Shown piece by piece: positions 44,120 through 51,691 of a stretch of 64,000 nucleotides of DNA. How positions within the stretch are numbered: the first letter of the stretch is position 1; every line of letters starts with the position of its first letter. Made by a program: the position numbers and the translations under genes. The stretch is from Candidatus Binatia bacterium (lineage in GTDB: Bacteria > Desulfobacterota > Binatia > UBA12015): contig DATCMB010000019.1 in the NCBI GenBank assembly GCA_036563615.1, forward strand, positions 62,001 to 126,000. The letters run 5' to 3'. The notes beneath the pieces are model-generated. The model was given only the letters and a program-made list of their open reading frames with translations. It had not been told where the DNA came from and made no database searches.

Positions 44120-44255
44120 TCGTGACCGTCGTGCAGGTGCCGCCATGTGGCTCACGCGTCGTCACCCGATGCTCCTCGACGTGACACGCGCGTCGGAGTC
44201 AGGCGTCCGGACCGCGCCTAGATATAGGAACCCGGTCACCGTGTTAAACGCGCGC

Positions 44256-44534
44256 ATGCGCACGACGCGCTCTGCGGCGCCGCTCGTCCCACTCTCGTTC
44301 GTCCCGCTCGGCTCGCTGCTGCTCGCCGGCTGCGATCCGGTGATCGACGTTCAGGGAACCTTCTTCCCCGCATGGCTCTTGTGCATGATCGTCGGCGTCG
44401 TGCTGACGGTCGCCGTGCGGCCACTGCTCGTCCGTCTCGGCCTCGAGCCCTACCTGGGTCCGCTGCCGCTGATCTACACCTGCCTCGCCGTGCTGCTGAC
44501 GCTCGGCACCTGGCTCGTCTTCTTCCGCACCTGA
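44256..44534 (+). CDS. YtcA-like small membrane lipoprotein
   Basis: The 92-residue protein has a signal with lipobox (LLAGC), a short FPAWLLCMIVGVVLTVAVRPLLVR membrane helix and a second helix (LIYTCLAVLLTLGTWLVFF). This matches the layout of YtcA-type proteins that accompany HlyD-family pumps. The role is unclear. A GTG at 44241 is an alternative start. Its stop overlaps the ATG of the HlyD gene (TGATG), so the two are translationally coupled. Confidence 0.7.
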   Translation: MRTTRSAAPLVPLSFVPLGSLLLAGCDPVIDVQGTFFPAWLLCMIVGVVLTVAVRPLLVRLGLEPYLGPLPLIYTCLAVLLTLGTWLVFFRT

Positions 44535-45577
44535 TGGCCGAGCGCGTCGCGACCGCAGAGCGCGACGACGTCGCGCGCAGGATCATCGGGCGGCTGCTCG
44601 GGATCGCGATCGTCGTCGGCGCGATCGTGCTCGCGGTGGTGGTGTGGAACGAGCTCTACCGCTTCCCGCGCACCGACGACGCGTACGTCCGCGCCAACCT
44701 GGTCGGCATCGCGCCGCACGTCAGCGGTCCGATCGTCGAGCTCAACGTGGTCGACAACCAGCGCGTGAGCGAGGGCGAGCTGCTGTTCGTCGTCGATCCG
44801 CGGCCGTACCGCTCCGCGGTCGACCGCGCGCGGGCGAAGCTCGAGCTCACCAACCTCGAGATCCGCGGCTACGAGCACGCGGTCGAGGCGGCGCAGGCGG
44901 AGCTCGCGCGGCGCGAGGCGGAGGCGGCGTACGCGAAGCAGTACCTCGAGCGCGTGAAGCCGCTCCTCGGCAAGAAGTTCGTCACGCCGAACGACGTCTT
45001 CGAGGCGCAGACGCGCGCCGAGGCCGCCGAGGCGGAGGTCAAGCGCGCGCACTACGAGCTGTCGCGCGCGCAGAACGAGCTCGGCCAGCTCGGCGACATC
45101 AACGCGCGCCGTCAGGCCGCCGAGGCCGAGCTCTACGATGCCGAGCTCAACCTGAACTACTGCTACGTGCGCTCGCCGTTCGACGGCTACGTGACCAACC
45201 TCAACATCGCCGTCGGCGAGTACGCGAACCAGGGCCAGGAGGTGTTCGCCCTGGTCGACGACCGGCAGTGGTACGTGATGGCGAACTTCCGCGAGGACTT
45301 CCTCGCCTCGATCGCGCCCGGGATGAGCGCGGAGATCTACCTGATGAGCTACCCGCGCCGGAAGTTCCGCGGTCGCGTGCAGGGCATCGGCTGGGCGCTC
45401 TACCAGAAGGACGGCGCGACCGTCGGCGTCCTGCCCGCGGTCGAGCCGACGCTCAACTGGGTGCGCCTCGCGCAGCGCTTCCCGGTGCGCATCGTGCTCG
45501 AGGAGTCGGATCCGGCGTACCCGTTCCGCATGGGCGCGAGCGCGGTGGTGACGATCAAGGGCTTCGAGGAGCCCTGA
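44534..45577 (+). CDS. HlyD-family periplasmic adaptor (EmrA/AaeA type)
   Basis: The 347-residue membrane-fusion protein has a single N-terminal membrane helix (IIGRLLGIAIVVGAIVLAVVVW), then the TDDAYVRAN and HVSGPIVELNV lipoyl half, a long coiled-coil hairpin (about residues 100-190), and YCYVRSPFDGYVTNLN with the second lipoyl half. It links an inner-membrane pump to the outer-membrane channel. The start is fixed by the TGATG overlap with YtcA. No pump gene (MFS or FUSC) lies beside it in the window. Confidence 0.9.
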   Translation: MAERVATAERDDVARRIIGRLLGIAIVVGAIVLAVVVWNELYRFPRTDDAYVRANLVGIAPHVSGPIVELNVVDNQRVSEGELLFVVDPRPYRSAVDRARAKLELTNLEIRGYEHAVEAAQAELARREAEAAYAKQYLERVKPLLGKKFVTPNDVFEAQTRAEAAEAEVKRAHYELSRAQNELGQLGDINARRQAAEAELYDAELNLNYCYVRSPFDGYVTNLNIAVGEYANQGQEVFALVDDRQWYVMANFREDFLASIAPGMSAEIYLMSYPRRKFRGRVQGIGWALYQKDGATVGVLPAVEPTLNWVRLAQRFPVRIVLEESDPAYPFRMGASAVVTIKGFEEP

Positions 45578-45640
45578 GCGGCACGCCCCGAGCGGCGCGC
45601 TGCAGGAGTCGCTCTCGCCCGCAGCGTCGGCGCCGCGGAG

Positions 45641-46018
45641 CTACGACAGCGCCGCGCGCACCAGCGCCGTGTCGAAGTACTCCTCGAGGCGCGTGATGCG
45701 CCCGTCCTCGACCCGCACGACGAGACACGCCGGGAAGCGCATCTCCTTGCCGTTCGGTGCGGTGCCGCAGGTCGTGTGCTGCTCGACGAAGCCGGTCGGC
45801 GTCACCTGGCAGCGGACGTCCTCGTAGCGGAAGTCGCGGATGTTGTCCTTGACCCAGCGCAGCACCGCGAGATTCTCCTCGGGCGTGCGCTCGACCGGGT
45901 CCTGCGCCGTCCAGATCACCGCGTTCGGCGCGTAGCAGCGGCGCACCTCGTCGAGGTCGCCGCGCGCCACCGCGTCGAAGAAGCGCCGCGCGAAGTCGAG
46001 CATCGCCCGTTCGTCCAT
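45641..46018 (-). CDS. SnoaL-like/NTF2-like protein
   Basis: The 125-residue protein has the cone-shaped NTF2/SnoaL fold: MLDFARRFFDAVARGDLDEVRRCYAPNAVIW, then RYEDVRCQVTPTGFVEQH and RITRLEEYFDTA. Such folds serve as ketosteroid-isomerase-like enzymes, cyclases or ligand binders. Asp and His residues that could be catalytic are present, but the reaction is not predictable. It lies 28 bases after the MerB-like gene on the same strand and may be co-transcribed. Confidence 0.82.
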   Translation of the reverse strand: MDERAMLDFARRFFDAVARGDLDEVRRCYAPNAVIWTAQDPVERTPEENLAVLRWVKDNIRDFRYEDVRCQVTPTGFVEQHTTCGTAPNGKEMRFPACLVVRVEDGRITRLEEYFDTALVRAALS

Positions 46019-46046
46019 GCGCGCGAGTATCGCGCGCCCACGCGGA

Positions 46047-46655
46047 TCAGAACAGCGCCGCGAGATCCTTGCCGACCGCGAACGCCTCCTCGAGCGTCGC
46101 CACCGCGACGTCCTTCTGCTCCGCCGTCGCCTCGAGCGCCGCCTCGCGCGTCGCGTAGAAGCTCGTCCGGTCGCAGAACGACTTGCGGATGTCCGGACCG
46201 TCGGGCCAGGCGATGGTCACGACGACGCTCGCGGGCGAGGGCTCGCGCACGCCGTTCTTGCCGACGAGCATCGTGATCGGCGTGCCGGTCACCGGGCAGG
46301 TCGAGCGCACGCGCGCCTCCTTGCCGAGCACGACGGCGAACATCAGGCAGTCCATCGCGCACCACGCCCAGAACGTGCGGCCCTCGATCTCGAAGGAGTG
46401 GCGCGCCGGCACGATCGACAGCCCCGCGCCGACCACGTTGCCGCAGGAGTCGCACTCGAGGATGTAGTCGCGCTTCGCCCACCAATCGAGGATCTGGTCC
46501 GCCGGGACGCCGGCGAGGCGCCCGGCCTCGTCGAGCGAGACCGGCTTGCCTTGCATGAGCGAGGCGACGAGCGGTCCGCCCGCGCGGATCAGGTCTAGGC
46601 CCTTGGGGCTCGTCCACTTCTCGAGCAAGCGTTGGCGAACGCTCGCGACGTCCAT
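46047..46655 (-). CDS. Organomercurial lyase (MerB)-like protein
   Basis: The 202-residue protein aligns by eye with alkylmercury lyase: a winged-helix N-terminus and the core FWAWCAMDCLMF with Cys99 and Asp102. RSTCPVTG holds Cys120 and KSFCDRTSFYA holds Cys161. These match MerB Cys96, Asp99, Cys117 and Cys159 in order and spacing, so the C-Hg cleaving residues are all present. No merR, merA, merT or merP is adjacent. It could detoxify organomercury or act on another substrate. A SnoaL-like gene follows. Confidence 0.85.
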   Translation of the reverse strand: MDVASVRQRLLEKWTSPKGLDLIRAGGPLVASLMQGKPVSLDEAGRLAGVPADQILDWWAKRDYILECDSCGNVVGAGLSIVPARHSFEIEGRTFWAWCAMDCLMFAVVLGKEARVRSTCPVTGTPITMLVGKNGVREPSPASVVVTIAWPDGPDIRKSFCDRTSFYATREAALEATAEQKDVAVATLEEAFAVGKDLAALF

Positions 46656-46850
46656 CGGCTCCTCCTCCTCGACGACGATCGAACGAATGCCGGTGGTGCG
46701 CGTCCGACTTCGAGACGCAGCCGCGCTTCCGGCTACCTCATCCTATCGTCGGGAGGGGCGCTCGTCTTCAATCCTGCGCGGGCGTCGCTAAGTCCTCGGT
46801 GCCGACCTCGAAGTGCACCTCGTCGCTGCACTCGAGCGGCGGGGGCGGGT

Positions 46851-47300
46851 TCAGCACGGGATCTCGGTCTCGGACTCGTTCCGCGTGTCGCGGTCGAACG
46901 TCACCTCGACGACGCGGTCGATCGTGATGCCGTTGATCGTGTCGAAGACGTAGCCGCGGATGCTCGAGATCCCCGACACGCCGGCGCACGTCGGCTCCTC
47001 GAGCACCGCGATGATGCCTTCCTGCGCGGTCTCGATCACGTACGACACGACGTCCTTGGTCGCGCCGCCGAGGTTTCTCCAGGTCGGCGCGTCGGGCGCA
47101 CCGACCGCGTAGCGCGCGATGCGGTCGCCGAGGCCGCTCGGCTGGCCTTCCGCCCAGTTGGTGTAGACGAACGGCTCGCCGGTGACCCAGGCGAAGTCGC
47201 CGTTGCCGCCCGGCCTGGTGGCGCCGATCCACGGTCCGAGCGCGACGCCACGAGATGCCGCGCGGCACCGAGATGACGTTGTAGCGGCACGCCGTGGTCG
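46851..47300 (-). pseudogene. C-type-lectin-like domain remnant
   Basis: The last open frame ends with GPWIGATRPGGNGDFAWVTGEPFVYTNWAEGQPSG and a C-terminal TCAGVSG segment, which is the second half of a bacterial C-type-lectin domain. The domain's usual beginning (CRYNVISVPRGISW) is present just upstream but in another frame, and the middle, including the LATI-type and ENAF-type residues, is missing. No start codon or signal peptide is visible. An internal deletion with frameshift, or an assembly error, is the simplest reading. The role of the parent gene is unknown. Confidence 0.5.
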
Positions 47301-47456
47301 AGCGAATTCTTTTCGCTCGCCCCGAGGCGTGCGCTCGGGAGCCCGGGCGGGCGGCGGCGCGACGCGACGTGACGAGCCCGGCGGATCCGCGCGTAGGCAG
47401 CGGGCCCGGACAGCGCACCGCGCTCGTCGAGGCGACGCGAGCGTGACTCGCGCGCC

Positions 47457-48548
47457 TCAGGCGAACGCGAGCTTGAAGCTCCGCTTCGCGAGCCGGTAGC
47501 GCGGCTGGTACGCGACGAGCGCCTCGCACCCCGTGCCGGCGAGCGCGCGGTCGACCGCCGCGCGTCCGGACGGGTCGAGCGCGCGGTACGCGTCGAGCAC
47601 GCGCTGCAGCATCCACAGCGTGTACGGGCTCGTGTAGCGCCCGAACGTCACGCCGCGCAGCGACGTCTGGTGGAAGCCGACGCCGCGCGGCGGCTCGTCG
47701 CCGTCACCGCGGTGCTGGTCGGCCCAGCCCTCGAAGGCGCGCACGGTGTCGAGCACGTACGGCCCCGCGTCCCGTCCGATGCGCGCGAGCAGCGGACGCA
47801 GCGTCTCGGCGAGCGCGTCGTCGGCGAGCCACGCGCCCATGTCGTCCGGATCCGGATGGTTCATCCGCTCGATCCAGTGGCAGGTGCGCAGCGCGCGCTC
47901 GCGCAGCAGACGCCCGGGCACGGCGTCGAGGTAGAGGTGCGCGTAGAACGGCCCCATCAGCGCGCAGTCGGCGAGCGACGGCTTGCCGCCGAGCAGGTAG
48001 GGATGCTGCGCGAAGTGGCGCTCGAGGTCGTCGAGCAGCTCCGCGACGTGGGCCTCGATGAGCGGGATCGTCTCCGGCACCACACCGATGCCGGGCAGCA
48101 CGCCCGACATCCGGTCGGCGAACTTGCCCGCCGCTTCGGGGTCGCCGTTGGTCGCGGCGAAGTCCGCGCGCGCCTTGGCGACGCTCTCGGGGAAGCTCCA
48201 GCGGTAGTGCATCGCAGGAACGAGCAGGAACTCGTCGGCGTAGAGCTCCCAGAGGTACGCGACCACGCGCTGCACGGGCGTGGTCGGGTAGAGCGCCGGC
48301 TCCGGGAAGCGCGCCTCGAGGGCGTCGAGGATCTCGCTCGTGTCCTGCCAGGTGTCGCCCTCGGGCGTGACCACGACCGGGATGAAGCTCAGGCCCGTGC
48401 GCGGCCGGATCACCTCGCGGTAGACGCGCGGCGTCGCCACGATCTCGACGTGCGGGATGTGCTTGACGCGAAATGCGGGCCGCACCTTGGCGGTGAAGTA
48501 CGACACCTCGCTGCCGTATACGCGAAAGAACGAGTCCTGGGTGGTCAA
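47457..48548 (-). CDS. Glutathione S-transferase family protein
   Basis: The 363-residue protein has an N-terminal thioredoxin-like GST domain (RVYGSEVSYFTAKVRPAFRVKHIPHVEI, RTGLSFIPVVVTPEGDTWQDTSEILDALEARFP), then a C-terminal all-helical domain with HPYLLGGKPSLADCALMG, which is the N-capping box. The polypeptide is about 100 residues longer than usual GSTs, with an added C-terminal helical region (DAGPYVLDTVRAFEGW). It is last in a three-gene operon with two metallo-beta-lactamase-fold genes, 10 bases after the previous one. Confidence 0.85.
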   Translation of the reverse strand: MTTQDSFFRVYGSEVSYFTAKVRPAFRVKHIPHVEIVATPRVYREVIRPRTGLSFIPVVVTPEGDTWQDTSEILDALEARFPEPALYPTTPVQRVVAYLWELYADEFLLVPAMHYRWSFPESVAKARADFAATNGDPEAAGKFADRMSGVLPGIGVVPETIPLIEAHVAELLDDLERHFAQHPYLLGGKPSLADCALMGPFYAHLYLDAVPGRLLRERALRTCHWIERMNHPDPDDMGAWLADDALAETLRPLLARIGRDAGPYVLDTVRAFEGWADQHRGDGDEPPRGVGFHQTSLRGVTFGRYTSPYTLWMLQRVLDAYRALDPSGRAAVDRALAGTGCEALVAYQPRYRLAKRSFKLAFA

Positions 48549-48558
48549 CGCCGTCTCC

Positions 48559-49788
48559 TCACGCGTCCTTCGCCGCCGCGGCGCGCGCCTGGTTCGCGGC
48601 GACCAGGTAGAAGTTGCGCGCGATGAACGACGGCTCGATCTCGACGATGCCGTCGCAGATGCGCGCGACCAGCTCGTGCGCCTGCTTGTCGTTCGGGTCG
48701 GCGTGGGTCAGCAGCACGGCGACGTGCAACGCGCGCCGCAGCTCGCCCGCGGCGCGCAGCGCCTCGGCCTTCGCGAGCAACGCGTCGCGCCCCGCGACCT
48801 CGACGAGATCGCGCGCCACGTCGGAGCGGCGCGCGGGGATCAGCTCGGCCGGGTTGCCGCCCCACCAGCCGGCGTAGAAGCGCAGCACGTCGCGCACCAC
48901 GAACGGCGCGCAGCCGTAGATCGGCTGCAGGTAGGGCTTCTTCGCGAGGTCCTCGGGCAGCGAGATCTGCGCGTCGACGATCTCGTCGGGCCACTGCCCC
49001 GCGTTCATGCGCTCGATGACGGCGTCGTGCAGGAAGCGCAGCGCGCGCGCGGTCTCGGTCAGCACCTCGAGCGCGTAGTCGCCGCGGATCGGATCGCCGT
49101 GCCCCGGGATCACGATGCGCGGCTTCTTCGCCGCGATCGCTTCGAGCGCCTCCGCCCAGCCGAGCGTGTAGCGCTGCGGCTTGTTCGGGTTGCCGGTGTT
49201 GGGCAGCGACTGCACCGACAGGTCGCCGACCAGCGCGACCTCGCGCTGCGGCAGCCAGACCCAGGTCGCGTCGTCGGTCTCGGCGCGCGCGTGGTGCAGC
49301 TCGACGGGCTCGCCGGCGAGGTCGATGCGCGCGGTGTCGCGATAGGTGTGGTCCGGTCGGACGAAGCTCTTCGGGAACGCGTCGACGCCGGGCGGGAGCT
49401 GGAACTGCCGTCGGTTGACCTCGTTGTTCCAGCCCCAGGTGAGGAGGTAGCGGTCGAGGCGCTCGTTCACCGACTCGTGGCCCCACACCGCGGGGCGCGG
49501 CTCGCCGCGCTGCTCGCAGCTCGCGAGCAAGGCCGGCGCGCCGCCGACGTGGTCGACGTGGCCGTGCGTGTACACGATCGCCGCGAGCCGATCGCTCGTC
49601 GCTTCGCGCAGCCCCTTCGCGGCGCGCGGCCCGAGGATCGGGTTGCTGGTGTCGACCACCAGCGCCTCGCCGTTGCCCCAGACGAAGCCGACGTTGCAGA
49701 AGCCGTGGAACTGCGCGAGCCCGTCGCCGACCGGCTCCACCGTGCCGTTGCGCCGGCTCGAAACCAATGCCTCCTGGATGGTGCTCAT
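48559..49788 (-). CDS. Metallo-beta-lactamase-fold hydrolase, alkylsulfatase-like
   Basis: The 409-residue protein has the binuclear zinc site YTHGHVDHVGG (about residues 73-83), a VALVGDLSV Asp region and VIPGHGDPI. Its C-terminal region (about 230-400), with FYAGWWGGNPAELIPA, resembles the alkylsulfatase dimerisation and sterol-carrier region of SdsA1/BDS1. It is therefore possibly a sulfatase, though the family also includes other hydrolases. It begins 10 bases after the upstream metallo-beta-lactamase gene and precedes the GST gene by 10 bases. Confidence 0.87.
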   Translation of the reverse strand: MSTIQEALVSSRRNGTVEPVGDGLAQFHGFCNVGFVWGNGEALVVDTSNPILGPRAAKGLREATSDRLAAIVYTHGHVDHVGGAPALLASCEQRGEPRPAVWGHESVNERLDRYLLTWGWNNEVNRRQFQLPPGVDAFPKSFVRPDHTYRDTARIDLAGEPVELHHARAETDDATWVWLPQREVALVGDLSVQSLPNTGNPNKPQRYTLGWAEALEAIAAKKPRIVIPGHGDPIRGDYALEVLTETARALRFLHDAVIERMNAGQWPDEIVDAQISLPEDLAKKPYLQPIYGCAPFVVRDVLRFYAGWWGGNPAELIPARRSDVARDLVEVAGRDALLAKAEALRAAGELRRALHVAVLLTHADPNDKQAHELVARICDGIVEIEPSFIARNFYLVAANQARAAAAKDA

Positions 49789-49798
49789 CGTCGTTTCC

Positions 49799-50860
49799 TC
49801 ACGAGATCTCGTCGACGACGATCTCCTGCGAATCCGGCGGCAGCGCCAGGTGCAGGCCGTCCTCGCCGATGATCAGCTCGCCTTCCCAGATGCCCTTCGT
49901 GCCGCGCAGGAAGACCCATTCGACGAGCGCGTTGAACGGCGCCGGCACGAGATGCGTCAAGACCAGAGTCGAGACACCAGCCTCGCTTGCCACCTCGACC
50001 GCTTCGCGCGGCGTCGTGTGGTAGTCGAGGATGTCCTTGCTGAGCTTCGAGAGCCGCTCGTTGCCGCCTTCGGCCGCGACGCGCGACGCCGCCTCGACCA
50101 TGTGCCCGGCGAGCGCCTCGTGCACGAGCACGTCCGCGCCGCGCGCGTTGCGCACGACGTTCTCCGAGCGCTTCGTGTCGCCGCTCACGACCACCGAGCG
50201 TCCCTTGTAGTCGAAGCGGTAGCCGTACGCCGGCTCGGCGGGCGTGTGGTCGACGCGGAACGCCGTCACCCGCAGGCCGTCGGCGTCGAACACCACGGCC
50301 GGCTCGTCGGCACTCGGCAAGGCGACGGTGCGTGCGGCCATGAGACCGCCCGCGGGCGGCAGATTCGACGCGCCGTGGTGCGTGACGCGGTAGTCGCGGT
50401 CGAGCGCGTACGCGTCCTGGAAGCCCGCGACCACGCGCTCGACGCCGGGAGGTCCGTACACCGCGAGCGGCTCGCGGTGGCCCGCGATCCAGGCCTGCGT
50501 CACCGCCTCGCCGAGGTCGCCGATGTGGTCCGAGTGGAAGTGGGTGAGCAGCACGCCGTCGAGGCGGGCGAGCGGGAAGCGCCAAACGCCGAGGTTGCGC
50601 AGCGCGCCGGGTCCGACGTCGACGACGAAGAAATGACCGCCGGCCATCACCGCGGTGCACGACGAGGCCCGGTCCGCCGACGCGAGCGGCGAGCCGGTGC
50701 CGCACAGCACGACGTTGAGGCGGCCGTCGTCGAGCAGGTCGTCGCGCGACTGCTCGAGCGTTCGACGCGCGCCGCGCTCGAGGATGCGATCGGCGAGCGT
50801 GTCGCAGCCGGTGCCGGCCACGACGACGAGCACGAGGAGGAGAACGCAGCGTCCGAGCAT
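49799..50860 (-). CDS. Exported metallo-beta-lactamase-fold hydrolase (RNase Z/arylsulfatase-like)
   Basis: The 353-residue protein has a lipoprotein-type signal (VLVVVAGTGC), so it is exported, unlike its downstream neighbour. The zinc site LTHFHSDHIGD lies at about residues 104-114, with the SGDTKRSENV Asp and VLTHLVPAPF further on. It resembles the secreted arylsulfatase/RNase Z type (AtsA/ElaC). First gene of a tight three-gene operon whose starts are 10 bases from the preceding stops. It faces away from the lysoplasmalogenase gene, with a short palindrome between. Confidence 0.87.
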   Translation of the reverse strand: MLGRCVLLLVLVVVAGTGCDTLADRILERGARRTLEQSRDDLLDDGRLNVVLCGTGSPLASADRASSCTAVMAGGHFFVVDVGPGALRNLGVWRFPLARLDGVLLTHFHSDHIGDLGEAVTQAWIAGHREPLAVYGPPGVERVVAGFQDAYALDRDYRVTHHGASNLPPAGGLMAARTVALPSADEPAVVFDADGLRVTAFRVDHTPAEPAYGYRFDYKGRSVVVSGDTKRSENVVRNARGADVLVHEALAGHMVEAASRVAAEGGNERLSKLSKDILDYHTTPREAVEVASEAGVSTLVLTHLVPAPFNALVEWVFLRGTKGIWEGELIIGEDGLHLALPPDSQEIVVDEIS

Positions 50861-50878
50861 TCGCCGGAACTAGACTAT

Positions 50879-50895
50879 TTGCACTTGTAATGCAA
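50879..50895. promoter_or_regulatory. TTGCA-N7-TGCAA inverted repeat in a divergent promoter region
   Basis: TTGCA (50879-50883) and TGCAA (50891-50895) flank CTTGTAA. The element lies 19 bases before the start of the exported hydrolase and 79 before the lysoplasmalogenase start used here, in an AT-rich patch. It could regulate both directions. Confidence 0.4.
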
Positions 50896-50973
50896 TCTCT
50901 TTCCGGGGGTGCTTCCGGGGCGTCCGCTCGTTATGCCGAGCAGCCGGCGCGCCGCCGGCCGCCGCGGAATCGC

Positions 50974-51603
50974 ATGCTGCCCTGGATCCTCCTCACGCTC
51001 GTCGCGACGGCGCTGCTGCTGGTCGCGGAAGCCCGCGGCTCGGTCGCCGGTCGCTGGGTGTGGAAGCCGCTCGCCTCGACCGGCTTCATCGCCGCGGCGC
51101 TCGCCGCCGGCGCCTGGCAGACGACCTACGGACGGCTCGTCCTGCTGGCGCTCGTCCTCTCCTGGTGGGGCGACGTGCTGCTGATTCCGCGCACGCGCGC
51201 CGCCTTCACGGCCGGGCTCGCGAGCTTTCTCGCCGGACATGTCGCCTTCGCTGCGGCGTTCCTCGTGCGCGGTGTATCTCCGGGTTTTCTGATCGCGACG
51301 GTGCTGGTGCTCGCGTTGCCGGTGCTGCTCGTCGACCGCTGGCTCGGGCCGCACGTTCCGCGGTCGCTGCGGCTGCCGGTGCGGGCGTACGTGATCGTGA
51401 TCTCGCTGATGGTCGCATCGGCGTTCGGAACCTGGGGCCACGCCGGTTGCGGATCGATCCCGGTCGGCGCGCTGATGTTCTTCTTTTCCGACCTGGCCGT
51501 GGCGCGCGACCGCTTTCTCGGGCACAATTTCCTGAACCGCCTCTGGGGTCTCCCGCTCTACTACGGGGGCCAGCTCGTTCTCGCCTCGACCGTCGCCTGC
51601 TGA
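50974..51603 (+). CDS. YhhN/TMEM86-family membrane protein (lysoplasmalogenase-like)
   Basis: The 209-residue protein is almost entirely hydrophobic, with about seven to eight membrane segments. The hallmarks WKPLASTGFI near the start, LSWWGDVLL with its acidic residue, and MFFFSDLAVARDRF identify the YhhN/TMEM86 family, whose eukaryotic members hydrolyse the vinyl-ether bond of lysoplasmalogens. ATG 50974 was chosen because it starts at the first membrane helix; ATG 50890 would begin inside a palindrome and add a soluble 28-residue leader. It diverges from the hydrolase operon. Confidence 0.85.
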   Translation: MLPWILLTLVATALLLVAEARGSVAGRWVWKPLASTGFIAAALAAGAWQTTYGRLVLLALVLSWWGDVLLIPRTRAAFTAGLASFLAGHVAFAAAFLVRGVSPGFLIATVLVLALPVLLVDRWLGPHVPRSLRLPVRAYVIVISLMVASAFGTWGHAGCGSIPVGALMFFFSDLAVARDRFLGHNFLNRLWGLPLYYGGQLVLASTVAC

Positions 51604-51691
51604 TCGTCCGGCTCGACGTGCTCATGTCCGGGGCGCGTCTCGTCGAAAATTGAATTGATTGGCTCGAGGACCGGGAGTACGTTTCGTGACC

